From a bacterium (GTDB lineage Bacteria; Orphanbacterota; Orphanbacteria; Orphanbacterales; Orphanbacteraceae), in NCBI GenBank assembly GCA_025782575.1, contig JALGYY010000046.1:62001-126000 (forward strand): 64,000 nucleotides of DNA, in the 5' to 3' direction. Shown here piece by piece: positions 35,046 through 44,600 of this stretch (position 1 is its first letter; each line of letters begins with the position of its first letter). The notes under the pieces were generated by a model, which worked only from the letters and a program-made list of their open reading frames with translations, had not been told where the DNA came from and did not search any database. The position numbers were made by a program, and so were the translations under genes.

Positions 35046-35788
35046 TGAACCGGACGGCGCTCATTCTGGCGGCGGGAGAGGGGACCCGCATGGAATCCTC
35101 ACTGCCCAAAGTGCTTCACATGCTCAAGGGTCGGCCCCTTCTCTCCTGGGTACTCGACGCGATTGACGAAACCGGGTTTGATCGGACGATCGTGGTCATC
35201 GGACACGAGGGAAAACGTGTGCAGGAAGCGGTCGCCAATCGGGGGGTCGAGTTCGTCTGGCAGCGGGAGCAGAAAGGGACGGGACATGCCGTGCTTCAGG
35301 CTGCGCCCCTCCTCGCCCGGCGTGGTGGATCGGTCGCGATTCTGAGTGGAGACGTCCCCCTCGTACAGGCGGAGACGCTCAATTCCCTGCTCGCCGAGCA
35401 TGAGGCGGCCGGTGCGAGTGCAACAGTCATGACCGCTGAGTTCGACGACCCTTCAGGATATGGCAGGATCATCCGCAGCACGGACGGAATGATCGATCGC
35501 ATTGTGGAGCAGAAAGATGCGAGCGAGACCGAGCGCCGGGTGAAAGAGATCAATTCCGGTACCTACTGCTTTGCCGTCAATCCTCTTTACGATGTCCTTC
35601 CGACTCTGGGAATGGACAATGCCGGCGGCGAGTATTACCTGACCGATGTGATCGCCAGGTTTCGAGAGCGGAGACTGGCCGTATACCCGTTCGTTGTCGA
35701 AGACGTCTGGGAGATTTTCGGGATCAATACAAAGAAACACTTAAGCCTCGTGGAGGAGCGCATCGCAGGAGAGGAAACGAATGGATAG
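35045..35788 (+). CDS. Nucleotidyltransferase (GlmU uridylyltransferase-domain homologue)
   Basis: 247 residues corresponding to the N-terminal pyrophosphorylase domain of GlmU: L-A-A-G-E-G-T-R-M with L-P-K-V-L, Q-K-G-T-G-H-A near 75, G-D-V-P-L near 100, G-Y-G-R-I near 140 and Y-Y-L-T-D near 198. GlmU makes UDP-GlcNAc and is normally about 450 residues, with a C-terminal left-handed helix acetyltransferase; that half is absent and the next gene starts inside this one. So it may act on GlcNAc-1-P or another sugar phosphate with the acetyltransferase elsewhere. It overlaps the HIT gene by 8 bases. Confidence 0.88.
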   Translation: MNRTALILAAGEGTRMESSLPKVLHMLKGRPLLSWVLDAIDETGFDRTIVVIGHEGKRVQEAVANRGVEFVWQREQKGTGHAVLQAAPLLARRGGSVAILSGDVPLVQAETLNSLLAEHEAAGASATVMTAEFDDPSGYGRIIRSTDGMIDRIVEQKDASETERRVKEINSGTYCFAVNPLYDVLPTLGMDNAGGEYYLTDVIARFRERRLAVYPFVVEDVWEIFGINTKKHLSLVEERIAGEETNG

Positions 35789-36275
35789 GCTCTGGGCAAC
35801 CTGGAGAATGCCGTATATTGAAAGCGTCAAGGATGAGGGGGATGGCTGCATCTTCTGTGACAAACCGGCCGAGGGGAAGGACGAAGAGAACTACATACTG
35901 CATCGTGGTTCAAAAACTTTTGTCATCGTCAATGCGTTCCCCTATAATCCGGGGCACGTCATGATCGCCCCGTACCGGCATCTGGGTTCTTTCGAAGAGC
36001 TTGATGAAGAGGAGCAGAGAGAGACCATGTCTCTTCTCGCGCTCTGCGAAAAGGTAGTTCGGGAGACCTTCCACCCGGAAGGAATCAACGTGGGAGTCAA
36101 CCTCGGACGGGCGGCCGGGGCCGGCGTGCTGGGTCATCTGCACATGCACCTCGTCCCACGATGGATGGGAGATACGAATTTCATGCCGCTCTTCGGAAAC
36201 GCTCGGGTGATTCCGCTGGGGGTGCAGGAAACGAGTCAACGATTACGAAAGGTTTTTGACAGCTATCGGAGCTAA
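35781..36275 (+). CDS. HIT-family hydrolase/transferase
   Basis: 164 residues. An N-terminal C-I-F-C-D zinc-type pair, N-A-F-P-Y-N-P-G-H and the histidine triad H-L-H-M-H-L-V-P-R-W place it with the HIT proteins related to Ap4A phosphorylase or diadenosine hydrolases. It acts on nucleotide phosphoanhydrides. It is the last gene of the overlapping folK/pan run; the next gene starts 61 bases on. Confidence 0.9.
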   Translation: MDRLWATWRMPYIESVKDEGDGCIFCDKPAEGKDEENYILHRGSKTFVIVNAFPYNPGHVMIAPYRHLGSFEELDEEEQRETMSLLALCEKVVRETFHPEGINVGVNLGRAAGAGVLGHLHMHLVPRWMGDTNFMPLFGNARVIPLGVQETSQRLRKVFDSYRS

Positions 36276-36336
36276 TACGGTATCGAGTCCGCGGCGAAGT
36301 GATGGTGAGACGAGCGAGTAATGACCCGGGGGGGGA

Positions 36337-36825
36337 ATGGTGGCCAGAAAGCGCCGAAAGTCGCGAAAGAAGAAAGACCCGCTCGGGCGACGCGTGGGAA
36401 GGCTGACCACCCGTCTGTTCATCGGCATCACACTCCTTGTGATCGCGCTTTACCTGATTCCCTATTCTCCCCGCCTGGCGGGCGACCGCACTACGGGAAC
36501 CGCTCTTTCGTCCACTCCGGGGGACATTACAGTTCGGGTCCTGAACGGGTGCGGGGAAAAAGGGCTCGCTCTCAAGGCGACTCATTTTTTGCGCGAACTC
36601 GGTTTTGACGTTGTGGAGATGCGGAATGCAGACCATTTCGGGTACAATGAGACCGAAGTGGTTGCTCTAACCGAAAACCGCCTGGCGGCGGATATGGTGC
36701 AGCAGGCCTTCGGAACAGGGAGATTGGTCTACGATCCTGATTCGACCCTTCTCCTGGATGTTTCTGTTACCCTCGGTGCCGACTGCATCGGATTGCCGAT
36801 GAGTATGGAGCGGGAGTCAAACTAG
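36337..36825 (+). CDS. Membrane-anchored LytR_C-domain protein
   Basis: 162 residues. A basic N-terminus (R-K-R-R-K-S-R-K-K-K) and one transmembrane helix (about residues 25-46) are followed by a LytR/CpsA/Psr C-terminal-type domain: V-R-V-L-N-G-C-G-E-K-G-L-A and L-G-F-D-V-V-E-M-R-N-A. Topology predicts the domain outside the inner membrane. The catalytic LCP domain usually paired with it is absent. An ATG preceded by a G-run is chosen. It probably travels with tatA, 50 bases downstream. Confidence 0.78.
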   Translation: MVARKRRKSRKKKDPLGRRVGRLTTRLFIGITLLVIALYLIPYSPRLAGDRTTGTALSSTPGDITVRVLNGCGEKGLALKATHFLRELGFDVVEMRNADHFGYNETEVVALTENRLAADMVQQAFGTGRLVYDPDSTLLLDVSVTLGADCIGLPMSMERESN

Positions 36826-36875
36826 CTGCCCTGCTGATCGCGGGTCGCGCGGCTTCGCTCGGAAGGAGATAGAAA

Positions 36876-37145
36876 ATGGGACTCGGCGGGATCGGATTTC
36901 AGGAACTGCTCGTCATCTTTCTGCTCGTGCTGCTCCTGTTCGGCGCCAAGCGGTTGCCGGAAGTGGGAAAAGCGATGGGGAAGGGGATTCGGGAGTTCAA
37001 GAAAGCCACAAAAGAAATATCCGCCGAAGTCGATCTCGATGAGTTCGAGAAGAAACCGGGAGGGGGATCTCCTGGTGGATCCGATGCCGGGAAGACCGAA
37101 AAATCGGCGGACACCGAAACGTCCTCGACAAAGAAATCGGAATAG
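36876..37145 (+). CDS. tatA: Twin-arginine translocase subunit TatA/E
   Basis: 89 residues. The short N-terminal transmembrane helix starts G-F-Q-E-L-L-V-I-F, runs into F-G-A-K-R-L-P-E-V-G-K and an amphipathic helix (G-K-G-I-R-E-F-K-K-A), then a charged, disordered tail. This is the classic TatA layout; TatA oligomers form the pore for folded-protein export with TatC. GGAAGGAG lies 8 bases before the ATG. No tatC or tatB is in the window. It is followed by a strong terminator. Confidence 0.95.
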   Translation: MGLGGIGFQELLVIFLLVLLLFGAKRLPEVGKAMGKGIREFKKATKEISAEVDLDEFEKKPGGGSPGGSDAGKTEKSADTETSSTKKSE

Positions 37146-37159
37146 TATTCGCCCCAAGT

Positions 37160-37188
37160 AAAAGCTGCCGAGCAACCAGGCGGCTTTT
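37160..37188. terminator. Intrinsic terminator, probably bidirectional
   Basis: AAAAGCTGCC, a nine-base loop, then GGCGGCTTTT forms a ten-pair stem (one G-T pair) with A and T tracts on both flanks. It stands between convergent tatA and the SurA/PpiD-like gene and can serve both strands. Confidence 0.85.
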
Positions 37189-37232
37189 GCATGCCCCTTC
37201 CATTTTTCGGTCTATCAGATCAGAGCCTGAAC

Positions 37233-39026
37233 TCAGCTCTCCTCGTCGGTCGGCCGCCCGTCCGTGATGTCGGCGGAATCTTTCATCCTCTCGAGCCACG
37301 ACGAAAAGACGAAGTCCTGCCTTTGGAACAGAAGGGACCGGATGAGACTCCCCTTCTCGATTTCGAACTGCTGCTCGTTGACCGGGGTAAGGGAGTTACG
37401 AATTACGAAGTAGCTTCCGGTCTCAGTATGCACGGGACCGACCACCACGCTGTCGGGCGCGGCAAAGACCTCGAGGATGAGATCGAGATCGTTTCCGATT
37501 CCTGGAATGGTACCCAGCCTGGTGATGAGCGCGAGAGATTCCGTGTCCTTGCCCGCACTTGCCGCAATCTGCTCGATCGAACGCCCCTCACTCTTGATCG
37601 CTTCGGCCGCCTCATTGACGAACGCAAGACGTTTGTGGCGTTCCAGAGCAAGCTGCACATTACGCTTGACGATCGAAAGAGGCTGGACCTGGGCGGAGTC
37701 CACCCGGCTGAGGGAGAACACGTAGTAACGATCGTTGTGGATGATCGGCTCGCTGATATCACCTGCATCCGCGGTAAATGCGAAAATATTGGCCGGAGGG
37801 AGGTCGCCAACGGTGGGGATGAAATTCCCTGGAGCGAATGGACCGGTAGAGAAAATATCCACCCCCGCTTCGGTGGCGGCTGCCGCAAGAGAGGATTCCA
37901 CGGCATTTCTCTGGAGGTCTTCGGTCTTGTTGCGAACCGCTTCAATCGTTTCGCCGCCGGCATCAAGGCGAAGAAAGATTTCCCGAAGTGTGACGGACCG
38001 GTCATCACCTTCGCCGGTTACGCTTTGGCACTGAATGATCTGAAAGCCTCGATCGTTCTCAATAATATCGGTAATCCCCCCCGGTTCCAGAGCGAAGACC
38101 TTCGCTTCGAGTTCCGGATCGAGGCTTCCCTTGCCGAACGTACCGAGCGCGCCGCCATCATTTTTTGTCGGTCCCTGGGAAAAGTATCGAGCGAGATCCT
38201 CGAACTTCGTTCCCTGCTCGATCCGGGGCACGATCTCATCCTGCAGCTGTTTCCGGATCCGATCTCGATCGGTATCCGTCACCGCGACAGGTATCACGAC
38301 ATATTCGAGTTCGGCTCGCTGGTCGATCCTGTAGTCATTCGGATGATCGTCGTACCATGCCTGGATTTCCTCTTCGGTGACGTTCACTTCACGGTCGGAG
38401 AAATCGGATGGTGAAAATGTGACGTATGTAAAATCGACGGTTTCGTTTGACTGGCGGTACAGCTTGCGGAGCTCACCCTCAGAGACGCGGGCTCCGGCGG
38501 CAACCCTCTGTTGCAGATGATTCGAAGGGAGTTCGCTCCTGAAGTAATCTTCCAGCCACCGCCAATCCACGTTCACATCATTCACGTAGGAGAGATACTT
38601 CTGATAGTCGAATCTCCCATCAGTCTGAAAGGTCTCGCTTTGCTGGAGATCCTGCGGGGGGGAGGTCCTGATGGCATTCACGATCTCGGCATCGGAGATC
38701 ACGATCTCCTCCTCGAGGATCGCGTCCTGCATGATCGTCTGCTTGACCACGCGCTCCCACGCCTTCTCTTCGAGGGCTTTTGCCACGCTCGGCAGGACAG
38801 GCAGATCAGTCTGTCCCCTGTAAATCCGTAGCTCCTCCTGGTAAGCACGGCTGTAGGCTTCCGCGGCGATTTCCCTGCCGTTGACCGTTCCGATCACGCC
38901 CGCCCGCGCTCCTCGATTGCTATTGGACATGACATCCATGCCCCACACACCGAAAATGAGGCCGACGAAGGCGATGATCACGATCCAAAGGATCACTTTC
39001 GTGTTTTGCCTCATCGATTGCAGCAT
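37233..39026 (-). CDS. SurA/PpiD-like periplasmic peptidyl-prolyl isomerase and chaperone
   Basis: About 597 residues from the ATG at 39026, with AGGAG about 10 bases upstream; an in-frame ATG at 39137 would add 37 residues of low-complexity N-terminus. One transmembrane helix (I-L-W-I-V-I-I-A-F-V-G-L-I-F-G) anchors it, as in PpiD. A SurA_N-like helical domain follows. Parvulin domain marks include F-E-D-L-A-R-Y-F-S-Q-G-P and G-G-A-L-G-T-F-G-K-G near residues 300-330. It helps outer-membrane and exported proteins fold in the periplasm. Confidence 0.9.
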   Translation of the reverse strand: MLQSMRQNTKVILWIVIIAFVGLIFGVWGMDVMSNSNRGARAGVIGTVNGREIAAEAYSRAYQEELRIYRGQTDLPVLPSVAKALEEKAWERVVKQTIMQDAILEEEIVISDAEIVNAIRTSPPQDLQQSETFQTDGRFDYQKYLSYVNDVNVDWRWLEDYFRSELPSNHLQQRVAAGARVSEGELRKLYRQSNETVDFTYVTFSPSDFSDREVNVTEEEIQAWYDDHPNDYRIDQRAELEYVVIPVAVTDTDRDRIRKQLQDEIVPRIEQGTKFEDLARYFSQGPTKNDGGALGTFGKGSLDPELEAKVFALEPGGITDIIENDRGFQIIQCQSVTGEGDDRSVTLREIFLRLDAGGETIEAVRNKTEDLQRNAVESSLAAAATEAGVDIFSTGPFAPGNFIPTVGDLPPANIFAFTADAGDISEPIIHNDRYYVFSLSRVDSAQVQPLSIVKRNVQLALERHKRLAFVNEAAEAIKSEGRSIEQIAASAGKDTESLALITRLGTIPGIGNDLDLILEVFAAPDSVVVGPVHTETGSYFVIRNSLTPVNEQQFEIEKGSLIRSLLFQRQDFVFSSWLERMKDSADITDGRPTDEES

Positions 39027-39191
39027 TGTGTCCGATCTCCTGATTAGAGAGCTATCCGTTTCGCCGGCGCCAGCAAATCGTCCCGGGCGCCGAATAGGAG
39101 ACGCCGGATGGGGCATCTCGACCGAGAAGGCTAGCATACGATAGAGGACGGTTCAACCCGGAGCCGAAATTGCCTATTGGGCTCGTACGCC

Positions 39192-39221
39192 TTGACTTCC
39201 GTTCTGCGCGGGTGCTAGATT
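39192..39221 (+). promoter_or_regulatory. Sigma-70-type promoter for the M23 peptidase gene
   Basis: TTGACT (39192-39197), an 18-base spacer, TAGATT (39216-39221). Predicted start is about 39228, so the leader is only ~15 bases with the GGAGG at 39231. The rest of the 216-base divergent gap (39027-39191) shows no clear element. Confidence 0.55.
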
Positions 39222-39242
39222 CCCCACCGGGGAGGAGCATCG

Positions 39243-41618
39243 GTGAGCGGTCGTTTTATGTGGCAAAATATGATGCGAGAGGTCGGGGGTTCAATGGGAG
39301 GACATAGGGCGTTTATAATCGCCGTTTTATTCCTACTCGGCCTCACTACGACCATTCCCGCAACCGCCTCCGATGCACCCGATTATGCGTGGCCTCTTAG
39401 CTACAAAGGATGTCTGACCTCTTCGTTCGCTGAGTACAGGCGGAATCACTTCCATGCCGGTATCGACCTGTCCACCAACGGAAAGACCGGGTTCAAGGTT
39501 CACGCCGCGTCGGACGGTGAAGTGTATCGCCTGAGGGCCTCCCCCTACGGATATGGAAAGGCGATTTACCTCGAATTCCCCGACGGCAAGATTGCCGTCT
39601 ACGCTCACCTGTCGGACTATGCCCCCCGAATCCGCGAAGCCGTAGATCTGGAGCAGCGGAAGAGGCAGCGATATGATGTCGATTTCCGGCTCCCTCCCGG
39701 CCAGAGAATTCCTGTTTCCAGGGGGGAGATCATCGGGTTCAGCGGCCAGACCGGGATTGGAGCGCCCCACCTCCACTTTGAACTGAGGGATGGTGAGGAT
39801 ACTCCGTTGAATCCCGTGAAGAACGGCTTCCCTATCCGTGATGATGTTCCCCCTGAGATTCGGTCGGTTGTCCTGACGCCTCTTGAAGGGACGGCGGAGG
39901 TGGACGGATCCGTTCGGGCGGCCAGCTTCCCATTCGTCTGGTCCGAGACGGATCAGGCGTATCGACTTGAAAAGCCGGTTCATATTAAAGGACCCATCGG
40001 ACTCATGATGCAGACCGATGATCAGCAATCCGCGTGCGAACGGACTCTCGGCGTATATCGGCTGGACTTGAAAGTGGACGATCAGCCGATCTATTCCGCC
40101 CAGTTCGATAAATTTTCCTATGATGTCGCCCATCTCGTGGGTATCGAGTTCGACCAGGGATCGATCGAGAGGGGGGGGAGCAGATATCACCGCCTGTTTA
40201 CGAGCGCGACCAACCTTCTTCCCTTCACTATTACCGATCGCCGGGGGGCGGGTGTCCTTTTCGCAGAAGGGACTGACGGGACGGGAGAAGGAGTGGTTCT
40301 AGAACCGGGGACGCACGAAGTGGAGCTGACTGCGGCCGATGCCAATGGTAACGAGGCGCGAGCCATCGTAGAGGTTTACACTGGCGATCTCCCTGTGATC
40401 CGGCGTGCCCAGATCGCAGGCGAAGGGGAGGTCACCGTCTATCTGGATGATTCACCGGGACGGCTCGGAAAAGTCGAAGTGGCCCGGTCCATTAACGGTG
40501 CCCGCCGCTGGGAGACGAGGCAGGCCCGCTACGTTGCCGAGCGTGGGGGGTGGCTGGCTGACGATTTTCCGCCGACTCAGTCTGATCGAAAGCCGCTGAT
40601 TTTCAGGATCGAGGCGACTACTCTGCATGGCGTTCCTGCGAAACCGGTCTACATTTTCCGGAATTACGACAGCATGCCCACTCCGGAGCCGGTGATGAAT
40701 GTCGGTATCGAGTATCACGCGGACGCCGCTCTGATCGTTCTCGATGTCGATCGCGCTTTCCCCTACACAGTAGAAGCACGGGTCGCGAAAAGTGATCGGT
40801 CGGTCCTCCGGCCGGTGATGGACCAGGTGGCCCCGAGCCAGTGGGAAGGCCTTCTCTCTCTCTCTGATCTGGGATCCGAGCCGGCCTGGGTGACTGTGAC
40901 CATCCGCGGCAGTGATGGAGCCGAGTGGTCAACCGTGCAGGAGATCCGGGCCATGAGGATCGCCGCTTACCGCGGGGGTAAAGTGAGCGACAATGAGGAT
41001 CGGGCATTCCTTAAGGTGCCGCGAACCGCTCTTGTAAGGGATAGCTACTTCAGGATCGAGGAGTTCGACAGGCCCCCACTCGAGGAGGGGCTCACCTATA
41101 TGAGCCCGGCATTCCGGTTCGAGCCGGCAGACGCCCTTCTCCGGGATGATGTGGAAGTCGGGATCGTGCCCTTCCTCGCTTCGGAAGAACGGAAGCGAAC
41201 CTCCATCTACCGGTTGGATATGCATAATCGGTGGAAGTTCATGAGCAGGCCGCAACAGGCCGAAGATGCAACGATCTGGTCGAGGGCCAGAATCCTCTCC
41301 CGATATGCTCTGATACTCGACGATTCGGTCCCAAGAATTTATGGCGTACGCCCCGCAGAGGGTGTGGTCGTCGGTACCAGAAACCCCCGGCTCCAGGCCA
41401 AGGTGACCGACATCGGGTCCGGGTTCGGGAGCGACGACGTCCAGATCCATCTGGATGGGAAGAAGATGATTGCTGAGTGGGACCCGGAGAGGAGCTTGAT
41501 CAGCTATAAAGTGAGATCACCCCTGTCGGTCGGTTCCCACAAGATGACGATTCATGCGAATGACCAGGCCGGGAATACTACCCGGAGGGAAACCACCTTC
41601 TTCGTCTCCGGTAATTGA
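39243..41618 (+). CDS. M23 (LytM-type) peptidase with C-terminal Ig-like domains
   Basis: 791 residues from GTG with GGAGG 7 bases upstream (an ATG at 39294 gives a shorter signal peptide). A hydrophobic export segment near residues 22-40 is followed by the LytM domain: F-H-A-G-I-D-L-S (HxxxD) near 73 and P-H-L-H-F-E-L (HxH) near 178, the zinc ligands. The ~600 downstream residues hold beta-rich repeats ending in an Ig-like domain (P-R-L-Q-A-K-V-T-D and A-N-D-Q-A-G-N-T). It is probably an exported cell-wall endopeptidase, cutting peptidoglycan cross-links, or an activator of one. Size is large for the family because of the extra domains. Confidence 0.9.
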   Translation: MSGRFMWQNMMREVGGSMGGHRAFIIAVLFLLGLTTTIPATASDAPDYAWPLSYKGCLTSSFAEYRRNHFHAGIDLSTNGKTGFKVHAASDGEVYRLRASPYGYGKAIYLEFPDGKIAVYAHLSDYAPRIREAVDLEQRKRQRYDVDFRLPPGQRIPVSRGEIIGFSGQTGIGAPHLHFELRDGEDTPLNPVKNGFPIRDDVPPEIRSVVLTPLEGTAEVDGSVRAASFPFVWSETDQAYRLEKPVHIKGPIGLMMQTDDQQSACERTLGVYRLDLKVDDQPIYSAQFDKFSYDVAHLVGIEFDQGSIERGGSRYHRLFTSATNLLPFTITDRRGAGVLFAEGTDGTGEGVVLEPGTHEVELTAADANGNEARAIVEVYTGDLPVIRRAQIAGEGEVTVYLDDSPGRLGKVEVARSINGARRWETRQARYVAERGGWLADDFPPTQSDRKPLIFRIEATTLHGVPAKPVYIFRNYDSMPTPEPVMNVGIEYHADAALIVLDVDRAFPYTVEARVAKSDRSVLRPVMDQVAPSQWEGLLSLSDLGSEPAWVTVTIRGSDGAEWSTVQEIRAMRIAAYRGGKVSDNEDRAFLKVPRTALVRDSYFRIEEFDRPPLEEGLTYMSPAFRFEPADALLRDDVEVGIVPFLASEERKRTSIYRLDMHNRWKFMSRPQQAEDATIWSRARILSRYALILDDSVPRIYGVRPAEGVVVGTRNPRLQAKVTDIGSGFGSDDVQIHLDGKKMIAEWDPERSLISYKVRSPLSVGSHKMTIHANDQAGNTTRRETTFFVSGN

Positions 41619-41623
41619 GATGA

Positions 41624-41642
41624 CCGGCCCTCTCCGGGCCGG
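41624..41642 (+). terminator. GC-rich hairpin after the M23 gene
   Basis: CCGGCCC, five-base loop, GGGCCGG gives a perfect seven-pair stem just after the stop codon. No T-run follows, so termination is uncertain; it might act as a transcript stabiliser or with Rho. Confidence 0.35.
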
Positions 41643-41684
41643 AATCCAGTACATTGATATTATTTGGAAAGGGTATGCCAACTG

Positions 41685-44600
41685 ATGGCGAAAGACGCCT
41701 CATTCGTCCACCTGCACAATCACAGCGACTACAGCCTGCTCGACGGTGCGCTGAAGATCAAAGACATGGTGGCTGCCGCTGTGGAGCAGAACATGAGTGC
41801 CCTCGCTCTCACGGACCACGGCAATCTGTTCGGTGCGATTCATTTTTATGAGCAATGCCGATCGGCAGGCATCAAGCCGATCATCGGCTCCGAAATGTAC
41901 CTCACCCTTGGAAGCCGGTCCGAAAAAAAGAGTGCTCGTCGGGGGGGGGAGCGAAACTATCATCTGGTCCTCCTGGCCAAGAATGAAGTCGGTTTTCGGA
42001 ATCTGCTGAAACTTTCGTCGACCGCTTTCCTGGACGGTTTCTATTACAAACCTCGGATCGATCCTGAGATTCTGGCGGAGAGGAGCGAGGGAATCATCGC
42101 GCTTACCGCCTGTCTCCAGGGACCGGTGACTCGTCCTCTTGTGAGCGGCGATATGGAGACGGCCAGAGAGAGGGCGGGACTTCTCTCCGATATCTTTGAA
42201 CCGGGCCATCTGTTTGCCGAGCTGCAAAATCATGGTCTCGAAGAGGACGAGATCGTGTGTACCGAGTTGCCGCGGCTGGCGAAGAGTCTCAATCTCCCTC
42301 TCGTCGCGACCAATGATTGCCACTATCTGACACCGGCGCACGCCGAATCTCACGACGTTCTTCTCTGCATCGGTACAGGAAAGGACAGAGACGATCCGAA
42401 CCGTCTCCGCTACACGACGAATCGGAATCACTTTGCCTCGGTCGCCGAGATGCACGACCTCTTCGGCCATGTGCCGGGTGCACTTGCCAACACGCTCAAG
42501 ATTGCCGATATGGTCGATCTCGAGCTTGATCTGAACCGTCTGCTTCTCCCCGAAGTTCCGGTTCCGGAAGAGTTCGAATCGCTCGATGGGCAGCTCGGTC
42601 ATCTCTGTCTGGAGGGTGTGCCCGCTCGCTATGATGAAGTGACCCCGGAGATCGAAGAGCGGATTCGCTACGAACTCGAGGTGATCAAGAAGGTCGGGTA
42701 TGCGGGGTACTTCATTATTGTGCGGGATTTCTGTGCTGCCGCACGAGACAGGGGCATCCCGGTCGGTCCTGGGCGGGGTTCGGCGGCCGGATCGATCGTC
42801 GCCTATCTGCTCGGTATCACCGACGTTGACCCGATCAAGCACAAGCTGCTCTTCGAGCGGTTTCTGAACCCGGAGAGGGTGAGTTTCCCCGATATAGACA
42901 TCGACTTCTGCTATGTCCGGCGGGGAGAGGTGATCGAATACGTCGTACAGAAGTACGGCGAAATGAACGTGGCGCAGATCATCACATTCGGCACCATGGC
43001 CGCCCGAGCCGCGATCCGAGACGTGGGGAGAGTCCTCAAGGTTCCCTATGGCGACGTTGACAGGATTGCCAAGATGGTTCCCGCTGAAGTGGGTATGACT
43101 CTCGACAAGGCGGAAGAGCTCGTGCCTGAGCTCAAGGAACTGCAGAAAGGAGACCGGAATCTCGAGGAACTCATGCTGCACGCCCACAACCTGGAGGGAA
43201 ATTCCCGGCACGCTTCGACCCATGCCGCCGCTGTGCTGATCGCCCCCGGCGACCTCACAGACTATGTGCCTCTCTATCGAACCAGCACGGGTGACAAGAC
43301 GACTCAATGGGACATGAAGGCATGCGAAAAGATCGGCCTTCTGAAAATGGATTTCCTGGGGCTTCGGACGCTTACGGTCATTCATGACGCGATCAAGATG
43401 ATCGAGCGGGAGCATGGGGTGAAACTTGATATCTCCAGAATTCCACTCGATGACCGTGATACTTACAAGTTTCTCACCGCGGGAAAGACGGTCGGGATCT
43501 TTCAGTTCGAGTCTTCGGGAATGCGAGACCTGCTCGTACGGTTGAAGCCGACTTTGTTCGAGGATCTGATCGCCGTTAACGCACTCTTCCGGCCCGGTCC
43601 TTTGAAGAGCGGCATGGTAGACGACTTCATCGACCGCAAGCATGGAAGAAAAAAGATCGAGTATCTCGATCCCTGCCTGGAGTCTATCCTGAAGGATACC
43701 TACGGCGTAATCCTATACCAGGAACAGGTGATGCAGATTGCCCATACCATGGGAGGTTATTCGCTCGGGGAAGCGGACATTCTTCGCCGCGCCATGGGGA
43801 AGAAAGACGAAAAGGAGATGGACAGGAACCGGGATCTCTTTGTCGGCCGGGCTTCCGATAAGAAATACACCAGGAAAGTCGCCGAGAAGATCTTCGACCT
43901 CATGGCTTACTTCGCCGGCTACGGCTTCAATAAGTCCCACTCGACCGCCTACGGCCTGCTTTCTTATCAGACCGCTTATCTTAAGACGCACTACCCGAGA
44001 GAGTTCCTCGCCGCCACGATGACGAGTGAGATGAGTGATAGCGATCGAATCGTGAAATTGATCGCCGAATGTAAGGGGATGAAGATTCCGGTATTGCCCC
44101 CCGATGTCAATCGCTCCCAAGTCGATTTTCAGTGCGAGGAAAAGGGGATCCGTTTCGCTCTCACCGCTGTAAAGAACGTGGGCCGGTCGGCGATCGAATC
44201 GCTGATTGAAACGCGAGACAAAAGTGGTCCTTTCCACTCGATTTTTCATTTCTGTGAAGAGCTCGACCTCCGTCTATTGAACAAACGAGTCCTCGAGTCG
44301 CTGATTCAGGCGGGAGCTTTCGACGAAATGGAAAAAAACCGGGCCTCCCTTCTCGCAGCTGCTGAGGGGGCGCTGGAGAGAGCGAGTCGGTTGCAGACCG
44401 ATCGGATCCGGGGCCAGGGGAGCCTTTTCGACGATGGAACGGGTGGTACGGCCCTCCCTGAACCTTCCCTCCCCCGTCGAATACCCTGGAGCAAGAGTGA
44501 CGCGCTGGAGCGGGAGAAGGGGGTTCTGGGGTTTTATGTGAGCGGCCATCCGCTCTCCGAGTACGCCGATGAGCTTTCCCTGGCGAACGCCCGGACCGAT

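Noticed and set aside
37191-38414. A 407-residue open frame on the plus strand
   Set aside because: It lies opposite the SurA/PpiD-like gene, whose parvulin motifs are clear; it also starts inside the terminator region.
41700-43643. A 647-residue open frame antisense to dnaE
   Set aside because: It mirrors the dnaE coding strand, has no signal or recognisable motif, and long antisense frames are expected opposite G+C-rich genes.
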